This document shows positions 8,084 to 13,657 of a DNA stretch of 18,135 nt, piece by piece. The translations under genes and the position numbers were made by a program. The DNA lies in the NCBI GenBank assembly GCA_002343455.1, contig DDSR01000466.1, positions 1-18,135 of the forward strand. The letters are read 5' to 3'. Source of the stretch: Deltaproteobacteria bacterium UBA2385 (GTDB taxonomy: Bacteria; Myxococcota_A; UBA796; UBA2385). Each line of letters begins with the position of its first letter. Position 1 is the first letter of the stretch. The notes beneath the pieces are model-generated. The model was given only the letters and a program-made list of their open reading frames with translations. It was not told the DNA's origin and did no database searches.

Positions 8084-8629
8084 ATGCTGATCCTGACGCT
8101 CGCGACTGCCCTGGCCTGTCCCCCGCTGCTGCAGAGCGAGGACGCTCGCGCGCGCGGTCCCGCCGTGATGGTGGTCTCGAAGAGCGAGCGCTGGCTGGGC
8201 CTGTACCGCGAAGGCGCCTTGCAGCCGGGGGCCTGCTGGCCGGTGGCCTTCGCCCCGGGGGCGCCCGAGGGGACCAAGCGGCGGCGAGGCGATCTGGCCA
8301 CGCCCGAGGGCTGGTACCGCACCACCGACAAGCCCTGGTCGAGCTTTGAGGGCGCCATCGCCGTGCACTACCCCAACGCCGAGGACGCCGCCTGGGGGCT
8401 GCGCCAGGGCCTGCTGAGCCGCGCGCAGCACGACTCCATCAAGCTCTCCGTGGCCAGGGGCACGGTGCCGGACCAGGGGACGGCGATGGGCGGGGAGATC
8501 CTGGTCCACGGCGGAGGATCCTCGCGCGACTGGACCCTGGGCTGCGTGGCGCTGGAGGACGAGGACCTGAGCGGGCTGCGGGCGTCGCTGCCGGCGGGCA
8601 TGCGCGGGTGGATCTGGATCCGGCCTTGA
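8084..8629 (+). CDS. Exported YkuD-type L,D-transpeptidase
   Basis: A 181-residue secreted protein. MLILTLATALA is a short signal peptide. The YkuD core begins with MVVSKSERWLGLYREG near 29-44. It ends with the catalytic motif ILVHGGGSSRDWTLGCVALED, with H142 and catalytic Cys C154; the usual S-x-G-C is here T-L-G-C. The family forms 3-3 peptidoglycan crosslinks or attaches proteins to the wall in the periplasm, via a Cys acyl-enzyme. The gap to the upstream aldehyde dehydrogenase is 33 bases, so it may be read through. The Shine-Dalgarno site is poor (GCGGGG close to the ATG). No peptidoglycan-binding domain is seen, so it is a minimal enzyme. A long palindrome follows immediately after the stop. 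Confidence 0.88.
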   Translation: MLILTLATALACPPLLQSEDARARGPAVMVVSKSERWLGLYREGALQPGACWPVAFAPGAPEGTKRRRGDLATPEGWYRTTDKPWSSFEGAIAVHYPNAEDAAWGLRQGLLSRAQHDSIKLSVARGTVPDQGTAMGGEILVHGGGSSRDWTLGCVALEDEDLSGLRASLPAGMRGWIWIRP

Positions 8630-8668
8630 GGTGTGACTAGCTAGTGCCAGGCACTAGCTAGTCACACC
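8630..8668. repeat. 39-nt near-perfect palindrome (hairpin) after the L,D-transpeptidase gene
   Basis: Two exactly complementary 19-base arms (8630-8648, GGTGTGACTAGCTAGTGCC, and 8650-8668) flank a single A. Each arm itself contains the palindrome ACTAGCTAGT. No T-run follows, so it is not a canonical intrinsic terminator, though it could still stop or stabilise transcripts. It resembles REP-like dispersed palindromes. Confidence 0.85.
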
Positions 8669-8692
8669 CCCCAACGAGCTCCGCGTCGCTGC

Positions 8693-8701
8693 GATAGGCT
8701 C
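8693..8701 (+). promoter_or_regulatory. Putative -10 element GATAGGCTC upstream of the CalB-like gene
   Basis: Same 9-mer as at 5813, here 20 bases before the GTG start, so the distance from motif to start codon is the same at both genes. It supports an independent promoter after the palindrome. Confidence 0.42.
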
Positions 8702-8721
8702 AGCGCTCACCTGGAGCGGCC

Positions 8722-10131
8722 GTGTCCGACCTCGAAACCCTGCACTCTGCCTTCGACTCCGTGCGCGCTGCCTGGGACCAGCAGGGCGGGCTGCCCTACA
8801 CGGTGCGGATGGAGCTGCTGAAGAAGGCGCTGGACTGGATCCGCGCCCATCGTGAGGAGATCGCCACCCAGGTCTCGGCCGACTACGGGCACCGCTCCCG
8901 CCACGAGACGCTGATGGCCGAGGTCTTCGCGGTGGTGGACGAGATCAAGCACGCCCGTGCGCACCTCGCCGAGTGGATGGAGGAGGAGCCTCGCCCGGTG
9001 GCCCTGACCTTCAAGCCGGGCACGGCCAAGGTGGTCTGGCAGCCCCTGGGCGTGGTCGGGGTGATCGCGCCCTGGAATTACCCCTTCCAGCTCGCCATCT
9101 CGCCGGCCCTGGCGGCGATCGGGGCGGGCTGTCGGGTGTTGATCAAGCCCAGCGAGCTGACCCCGGCGACGGGGGCGCTGCTGGAGCGGATGTGCCGCGA
9201 GATCTTCCCGCCGGAGGTGGTGCGGGTGGTCACGGGCGATGTCGAGGTCGCGACGGCCTTCAGCCGGCTGCCCTTCGACCACCTGCTCTTCACGGGCAGC
9301 ACCTCGGTCGGGCGCAAGGTGATGGCGGCAGCAGCCGAGCACCTGACCCCGGTGACCCTGGAGCTGGGCGGCAAGTCGCCCGTGCTGGTGCACCCCGACT
9401 TCCCGACGGATCGGGCGGCCGAGCGCATCGTCTACGGCAAGCTCTTCAACGCGGGCCAGACCTGCATCGCGCCGGACACGCTGCTGGTCGAGCAGGGCCA
9501 GGTGGACGCGATGGTGGGGGCGATCCAGGCGGCGGTGGCCCGCAGCTACCCGACCATCGCCGAGAACCCCGACTACACCTCGATCATCAACGATCGGCAC
9601 TATGCCCGCCTGCAGTCCTGGATCGACGACGCCCGGGCCAAGGGCGCGACGGTGATCGCCTGCAACCCGGCGAACGAGACCCTGGATCCGGCCCGCCGCA
9701 AGCTGCCGCTGCACCTGGTGCTGGGCGGCACGGCCGAGATGACCGTGATGCAGGACGAGATCTTCGGGCCGATCCTGCCGATCGTGCCGGTGGCCACGCT
9801 GGACGAGGGGATTCGCTGGATCAACGGGCGGCCTCGCCCGCTGGCGATGTACTACTTCGACTGGGACCGCAAGCGCTGCGACGATGTGATCGCCCGCACC
9901 CAGTCCGGCGGGGTCACGCTCAACGACACCCTGCTGCACTTCGCCCAGCTGGAGCTGCCCTTCGGCGGGGTGGGACCCAGCGGGACCGGCGCCTACCATG
10001 GCTGGTACGGCTTCCGGACCTTCAGTCACGAGCGGGGGGTCTTCCAGCAGGCCCGCCTCAACGGCGGAAAGCTGATCACGGCGCCCTACAGCCCGCTGAC
10101 CGACAAAGTGGTCAAGGTGATGGTGGGCTGA
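8722..10131 (+). CDS. Coniferyl aldehyde dehydrogenase-like aldehyde dehydrogenase
   Basis: A 469-residue aldehyde dehydrogenase of the class with a short N-terminus. N119 (APWNYP) is the oxyanion Asn, FTGSTSVG near 190-197 is the cofactor loop, E214 (LELGGKSP) is the general base and C248 (GQTCIAPD) is the catalytic Cys. The C-terminal PFGGVGPSGTGAYHG...FSHERGVFQQARLN strongly resembles CalB-type coniferyl aldehyde dehydrogenases and fatty aldehyde dehydrogenases, which oxidise aryl or long-chain aldehydes to acids. The exact substrate is unknown. The GTG start is chosen because GGAG lies at 8713-8716 and the family N-terminus begins here. It probably has its own promoter (GATAGGCTC at 8693). 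The SGNH hydrolase gene starts 15 bases downstream. Confidence 0.88.
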   Translation: MSDLETLHSAFDSVRAAWDQQGGLPYTVRMELLKKALDWIRAHREEIATQVSADYGHRSRHETLMAEVFAVVDEIKHARAHLAEWMEEEPRPVALTFKPGTAKVVWQPLGVVGVIAPWNYPFQLAISPALAAIGAGCRVLIKPSELTPATGALLERMCREIFPPEVVRVVTGDVEVATAFSRLPFDHLLFTGSTSVGRKVMAAAAEHLTPVTLELGGKSPVLVHPDFPTDRAAERIVYGKLFNAGQTCIAPDTLLVEQGQVDAMVGAIQAAVARSYPTIAENPDYTSIINDRHYARLQSWIDDARAKGATVIACNPANETLDPARRKLPLHLVLGGTAEMTVMQDEIFGPILPIVPVATLDEGIRWINGRPRPLAMYYFDWDRKRCDDVIARTQSGGVTLNDTLLHFAQLELPFGGVGPSGTGAYHGWYGFRTFSHERGVFQQARLNGGKLITAPYSPLTDKVVKVMVG

Positions 10132-10146
10132 GGTGTTGAAGGCTCG

Positions 10147-11589
10147 ATGCTGAACCTGCTCCTCCTCTTCGCCGACCTCGCTGCCGCCTCGCAGCCCCTG
10201 CCGGCGGTGGTGATCGAGGTGCCGGCGACAGGCGGCCCGCCGGTCTTCGAGTGCAAGGAGGCCATCGCCGAGGCCGAGGCCTACCGCAAGGTGCGCCCGC
10301 CGCCGGTGCTGCCGACCCAGCCGGTGCGCGAGTCCATGCCCAAGCCGAGCCGGCCCTCGACGGGGACCCCCGACGACGGGATCAGCGGGCGGCCTCGCTT
10401 GAAGCTCAGCGCTGCCGGCCTCGCCAGCTCGGAACTCCCCGGTCGGGTGCCCGACGAGCTCCCTCTGCAGCCGCTGGAAGGCCGGCCCGAGGACCTCGCC
10501 CGGATCGGCGCGCTCCTCGAACAGGCGCGCTCGCGGCGGGTGCGCATCACGGTCTTCGGGGCCAGCCACACCGGCGCCGATCTCTTCACCGGGCAGCTCC
10601 GCCGGGTGCTTCAGACCCGCTACGGCGATCTGGGCCACGGCTTCGTCTTCCCGGCGGCGCTGTACCAGGGCGATCGCGGCCAGGACATCAACCTCTGCCG
10701 CACCGAGGGCTGGCGCTCGGACTGGCCGGGCCGCAAGGGCGGGCGAGAGGACGGGCTGTACGGCTTCGGCGCCAGCCTGAGCAGCGCCGACCCGGCGGAC
10801 TTCGGCTGGCTGGAGACGACCGTCGACAACCCCCAGGGTCGCGCGGTCAGCCGCTACGAGATCTTCAGCCTGGGCGAGCCCAACGGGGGCACGCTGCAGG
10901 TCAAGGTCGACGACGCACCCGTCGAGGAGATCAGCCATGTCCGCGGCGAGGTGAAGGTGCTGCGGCATCGGGTCCAGGTGCCCGACGGGCCCCACCGGCT
11001 GGTGCTCAGCCCCAAGGGCGACGGCGAGGTCCGCCTCTTCGGCGTCTCGGCCGAGCGGGAGGGCCCCGGCGTGATCGTCGACGCCATCGGGATCCGCGGG
11101 CGCACGGCCTCCTCCTGGCTGCGCTGGGACGAGGAGATCTCCTCCCGGGCCATCGCCAGCCTCGCCCCGGATCTGATCGCCCTGGCCTACGGCACGAACG
11201 AGGCCAACGACGGCAGCCTGACGCCCGAGCTCTACGCCGAGGAGCTGCGGGCGGTGCTCACCCGGATGCGGCTGGCCACGCCCGACGCCGCCTGCCTGCT
11301 GATCGGCCCGACCGATCGGGGCAAGCGCGTCGCCCGCGACACCTTCGTCGTCTGGGATCGCACCGCCTGGGTGGCCCAGGTGCAGCGACAGGTCGGGCCG
11401 GAGTTCGGCTGCGCCTTCTGGGACTGGCAGCAGGCGATGGGCGGCCCCGGCTCGATGATCGCCTGGTCGATGCTCAGCCCGGCGCTCGGGTCCAGCGACC
11501 TGATCCACCTCAGCGGGGCGGGCTACGTCTGGAGCGCGGATCGCCTGCTCATGGCGATGGAGCAGGCGGGGGGGCTGGCCGCTCCTTGA
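10147..11589 (+). CDS. Exported SGNH/GDSL-family hydrolase, copy A
   Basis: A 480-residue secreted protein. A short signal peptide (MLNLLLLFADLAAAS) is followed by a Pro-rich linker to about residue 110. The SGNH domain starts with VFGASHTGADLF (nucleophile S140). Block III is YGTNEA (G349-T350-N351-E352) and block V is D451-L-I-H454. The first block reads GAS rather than GDS, so the Asp after the glycine is lost. SGNH enzymes remove or transfer acyl groups on polysaccharides or lipids; given export, a cell-envelope acetyl-ester role is plausible but not shown. GAAGG lies 4 bases before the ATG. Its 3' end (from 11501) is duplicated at 16831, and its C-terminus overlaps by 41 bases the antisense remnant of SGNH copy B. 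Confidence 0.85.
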   Translation: MLNLLLLFADLAAASQPLPAVVIEVPATGGPPVFECKEAIAEAEAYRKVRPPPVLPTQPVRESMPKPSRPSTGTPDDGISGRPRLKLSAAGLASSELPGRVPDELPLQPLEGRPEDLARIGALLEQARSRRVRITVFGASHTGADLFTGQLRRVLQTRYGDLGHGFVFPAALYQGDRGQDINLCRTEGWRSDWPGRKGGREDGLYGFGASLSSADPADFGWLETTVDNPQGRAVSRYEIFSLGEPNGGTLQVKVDDAPVEEISHVRGEVKVLRHRVQVPDGPHRLVLSPKGDGEVRLFGVSAEREGPGVIVDAIGIRGRTASSWLRWDEEISSRAIASLAPDLIALAYGTNEANDGSLTPELYAEELRAVLTRMRLATPDAACLLIGPTDRGKRVARDTFVVWDRTAWVAQVQRQVGPEFGCAFWDWQQAMGGPGSMIAWSMLSPALGSSDLIHLSGAGYVWSADRLLMAMEQAGGLAAP

Positions 11590-11623
11590 AAGGGGGGAGG
11601 TCGGTCTGGGTCTCGCGCCACTC
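11501..11623. repeat. Left 123-bp direct repeat (SGNH A/B convergent junction)
   Basis: Aligns without gaps to 16831-16953 with four mismatches by eye (about 97% identity). It covers the last 29 codons of SGNH A plus the antisense C-terminus of SGNH B. Homology ends abruptly after CGCGCCACTC; the right copy continues into the body of gene B. Confidence 0.9.
11549..11623 (-). pseudogene. Remnant of SGNH hydrolase copy B (C-terminal 24 codons)
   Basis: The minus strand reads EWRETQTDLPPFKERPAPPP..., differing at one residue (F for V) from the C-terminus of the full SGNH B at 16879. Upstream of this point the reading frame has no B homology, so B was cut off here. It overlaps the end of SGNH A by 41 bases, exactly as at the right-hand locus. 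Confidence 0.85.
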
Positions 11624-11662
11624 CCGGGACGGGATTGGAAACATCAAGCCCCCTTCGGGAGC

Positions 11663-11697
11663 CATCCAAGGGCCGCCGTCGCGGCGGCCCTTGGATG
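11663..11697. terminator. Strong GC-rich hairpin downstream of SGNH A
   Basis: A perfect 16-bp stem (11663-11678 with 11682-11697) closes a 3-base TCG loop. No T-run follows, so it is either a Rho-dependent or hairpin-only terminator, or a structural or mobile-element end. It lies about 74 bases after the SGNH A stop codon. Confidence 0.5.
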
Positions 11698-12001
11698 TCC
11701 AGGCGCAGCTCCGCCCGCCCTTCGCTGTCTCTCGCTTCAGGCCGTGGGCGTCTGCGAGCCGTCGGATGGTGGCCCCCGCGCGGACCTGGCCAACGACTCC
11801 ATCACTCATAGCGTCGCCAGGGCGACCCCCTCTCCGGTCGTCCGGACCGGTTGCGAGCGGGACAGCCCACAGCCGCATTCTCTGGTCGCAGCACGGACAA
11901 GCCCAGCCGTCCACTTGGGTCAGAACCAGACCCGTTGGTGTAAAGGGTCACTGCTGAGGAGCGGGAACGGGGCGACCGGCATATCTTTGGGCAACGGCCA
12001 T
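11698..12001. other. Gene-poor, probably degraded stretch at the island's left end
   Basis: No intact gene is supported between the hairpin and the GxxExxY cassette. The minus strand encodes a short stretch (about 11720-11914) with a CPCC...RMRLWAV zinc-ribbon-like motif and an ATIRRLADAHGLKRET helix-turn-helix-like motif. Both are reminiscent of transposase or recombinase debris, but the match is too weak to name. The plus-strand frame that runs from here into the GxxExxY gene has no coding support before 12041. Confidence 0.35.
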
Positions 12002-12040
12002 CCACCACGGAGCCACGGAGAACACCGAGGAGGCACAGAG
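12002..12040. repeat. Left CACGGAG-rich inverted repeat array of the GxxExxY cassette
   Basis: Begins CCACCACGGAGCCACGGAG (12002-12020), which matches the reverse complement of 12462-12480 with one mismatch. Two exact and about two degenerate copies of CACGGAG are spaced 8-12 bases apart. The last degenerate copy (CACAGAG) abuts the ATG, and GAGGAGG inside the array serves as ribosome binding site. Confidence 0.85.
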
Positions 12041-12418
12041 ATGGCACTGCATGACGAGGCTCTCACCGAGATCATCATTGGAGCGGCCATTGAGGTCCGT
12101 CGGCATCTGGGCCCTGGTCTTCTCGAGAGCGCCTATCGGAGGTGCCTGGTCCACGAGCTCCGCCTTCGCGATGTGTCCGTTGCCTCCGAGGTCAGCCTGG
12201 ATCTCGAGTACAAGGGGCTGCTCGTACCGGCGAGCTACCGCATCGATCTCCTGGTCGCTGACCGAGTGATCGTCGAGATCAAGGCGGTCGACACCGTGAC
12301 CCCCATCCACGAGGCACAGCTCCTGACCTACCTCCGGTTGGCGGGTCGCAAGGCCGGCCTCCTCCTGAACTTCAAAGTGAAGCTGCTCAAGGACGGGATC
12401 ATGCGTCGCGTGCTCTGA
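12041..12418 (+). CDS. GxxExxY family protein (PDDEXK-like)
   Basis: A 125-residue protein matching the GxxExxY family. The naming motif G-P-G-L-L-E-S-A-Y is near residues 24-32, EVRRHLGPGLLESAYRRCLVHEL surrounds it, and a PD-(D/E)xK-like core RIDLLVADRVIVEIKAV lies near 67-84 (D69, E81, K83). The C-terminal HEAQLLTYLRLAGRKAGLLLNF is also typical. The family is often multicopy and its function is not settled; the nuclease-like core suggests nucleic-acid binding or cleavage. The ATG at 12041 follows GAGGAGG with about 7 bases of spacing; a longer upstream frame is not supported. The gene is tightly bracketed by inverted CACGGAG arrays ending 1 base before it and starting 22 bases after it, so it looks like a discrete cassette. 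Confidence 0.88.
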   Translation: MALHDEALTEIIIGAAIEVRRHLGPGLLESAYRRCLVHELRLRDVSVASEVSLDLEYKGLLVPASYRIDLLVADRVIVEIKAVDTVTPIHEAQLLTYLRLAGRKAGLLLNFKVKLLKDGIMRRVL

Positions 12419-12440
12419 CCACGAGTCCAGCCTCGCGATT

Positions 12441-12480
12441 CTCCGTGCACCCTCCGTGCCGCTCCGTGTCTCCGTGGTGG
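12441..12480. repeat. Right CACGGAG-rich inverted repeat array of the GxxExxY cassette
   Basis: Four CTCCGTG units (12441, 12452, 12462 and 12470) end in CTCCGTGTCTCCGTGGTGG. The outer 19 bases are the inverted copy of 12002-12020. Unit spacing is 8-11 bases, similar to the left array. Confidence 0.85.
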
Positions 12481-12498
12481 TTCACCGCGTCACCGGGT

Positions 12499-12507
12499 GA
12501 TAGGCTC
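12499..12507 (+). promoter_or_regulatory. Third copy of the GATAGGCTC motif
   Basis: Identical to the 9-mers at 5813 and 8693, but 320 bases before the next gene, so a transcript from here would have a long leader or be a small RNA. Position just outside the GxxExxY cassette may be chance. Confidence 0.25.
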
Positions 12508-12742
12508 GGCGGAGTGCTGGGCTTTCGGACCTGTGTGAAATGACACCAACACCTCTTGACCACACCCCGTCCACTTCGAAGGCTCTCCAGAGCATGACAG
12601 TCTGAAGCCGAGCTTGATGGCGGTAGTGCTGCCGCCTCCAGCCTATATAGTGCCCGCGCTCAGAAGTGTTTGACGGGTGGGGTTGAAACCCCGAGCGACA
12701 GGTAAGGCACTCAATCATTGTAACAATCAGGTGACAATCCAG
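12508..12742. other. Intergenic region without a supported gene
   Basis: No convincing coding frame. It holds short hairpins, GGGGTTGAAACCCC (12679-12692) and ATTGTAACAAT (12717-12727), and an AT-rich CTATATAG (12643-12650). A 78-codon minus-strand frame covers most of it but lacks coding character. Confidence 0.5.
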
Positions 12743-12772
12743 CCGGGGCCGGGGCCGGGGCCGGGGCCGGGG
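12743..12772 (+). repeat. (CCGGGG)5 hexanucleotide repeat, potential G-quadruplex
   Basis: Five exact tandem CCGGGG units give five runs of four G separated by CC on the plus strand, a strong G-quadruplex pattern. It is followed at 12775-12784 by the palindrome GAGTATACTC. The pair sits 45-86 bases before the lipoprotein start, a plausible promoter or leader control site. Confidence 0.85.
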
Positions 12773-12828
12773 TCGAGTATACTCCCGGGCGAGTCAGGTG
12801 CCAACCCACATGTATGGAGGGCAGGAGA

Positions 12829-13656
12829 ATGAACACCATGGTCGGATGGATGGTCCTGGTGCTTGGAGCTTGCGGCGTGGTACCAGGGAGCGAAGCCGTT
12901 CCTCAGGCCCCACCCGTGGCCGAGACGCCTACGCCAGCGCCTGCAACGGCAGAGAAGGCAGTGTCCAGCGGTTCCAAGCGTGCAGGCTACGACGAATCCC
13001 TGCCGCCTGGGCATGGATGGACCCGCAGTGCGCGAGGACCGCTGGTCCCCCCCCGCGACGGAAGTCCCCACGGTCCTGCGCCCGAACCCACCTTGCAGCC
13101 GGACGGCAAGATGTGCTCGACCTATTCATGTTGGGACCCCTCGCTGGAGCCCGCTCAGACCGTGGCTGGGGTGCGAAGCCTGCTGTCCTACGCGGATGTG
13201 GTGGTGATCGGGGAGTTCGTCGGGACTACGGAGGCCTATGGACCGGGGCGAGCGGCCAAGGCACGTGCCGAGATCGCAGCGGGGCTATGGACCACCAAGC
13301 CTCCGCCCGACGAGGAGCTTGGTCGTCATACCGCCCGGCGGATTCGCGTAGTGCACGAGGCCAAGGGACCTGGTAACGAAGAAATCTTGATCATGGGTGG
13401 TCGTGGAGGATGGAAGGAGGGCCAGAGGCTGATCATCTTCGGGATGAGGGCCGATCCGACAGACGGCTTTCCAGAGAATCTCTATGTGCCTGGTGACGAG
13501 TTCCTTCAGGGGCTTTGCGTACGTTGGCCAGACGATTCGCGCGGGGAGTCATGTTCCGGCAGGTTCCATGTCGATTGGGAGGAACTGGAGGAAATCGTCA
13601 GGGATGAGGGTGGGCGCCAAGCGTCCTCCACTTCCATGACCGGACAGGGAGACTGA
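12829..13656 (+). CDS. Putative lipoprotein upstream of metzincin; possible TIMP/NTR-like domain
   Basis: A 275-residue predicted lipoprotein. The signal MNTMVGWMVLVLGAC has a lipobox (C15), then a Pro/Ala-rich linker to about residue 90. The folded part starts CSTYSCWDPS (C96, C101), then LLSYADVVVIGEFVG (118-132), RIRVVHEAKGPGNEEILIMGG (171-191) and EGQRLIIFG (197-205), with two more cysteines at 230 and 242. This order (Cys pair, ADVVxxGxV strand, V-KG strand, GxxLIIxG strand) recalls bacterial netrin/TIMP-like domains. The resemblance is by eye and weak. ATG 12829 is chosen because GGAGG at 12816-12820 is well spaced. The protease gene starts one base after this stop, so the two are translationally coupled. 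Third codon positions carry more A/T than genes outside the island. Confidence 0.7.
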   Translation: MNTMVGWMVLVLGACGVVPGSEAVPQAPPVAETPTPAPATAEKAVSSGSKRAGYDESLPPGHGWTRSARGPLVPPRDGSPHGPAPEPTLQPDGKMCSTYSCWDPSLEPAQTVAGVRSLLSYADVVVIGEFVGTTEAYGPGRAAKARAEIAAGLWTTKPPPDEELGRHTARRIRVVHEAKGPGNEEILIMGGRGGWKEGQRLIIFGMRADPTDGFPENLYVPGDEFLQGLCVRWPDDSRGESCSGRFHVDWEELEEIVRDEGGRQASSTSMTGQGD

Positions 13657-13657
13657 C

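Noticed and set aside
6448..8509. Long frames on both strands overlapping the aldehyde dehydrogenase and L,D-transpeptidase genes
   Set aside because: Arg/Gly/Pro-rich shadows; the true frames carry intact catalytic motifs.
8707..11508. 933-codon minus-strand open frame
   Set aside because: Antisense to the clear CalB-like dehydrogenase and SGNH A genes, with His/Arg/Gly-rich low-complexity composition.
11720..11914. Minus-strand frame with CPCC...RMRL and a helix-turn-helix-like stretch, considered as an IS91-like transposase relic
   Set aside because: Only short motif resemblance; kept as possible debris, not called as a gene.
11744..12040. Upstream extension of the GxxExxY reading frame
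   Set aside because: The added residues lack family similarity and would be translated through the repeat array; the ATG at 12041 has its own ribosome binding site.
12482..12718. 78-codon minus-strand frame in the intergenic region
   Set aside because: No Shine-Dalgarno site, no motif and no G/C third-position bias like its neighbours.
12743..12772. CCGGGG tandem repeat as a CRISPR-like array
   Set aside because: Units are 6 bases with no spacers; it is a simple sequence repeat.
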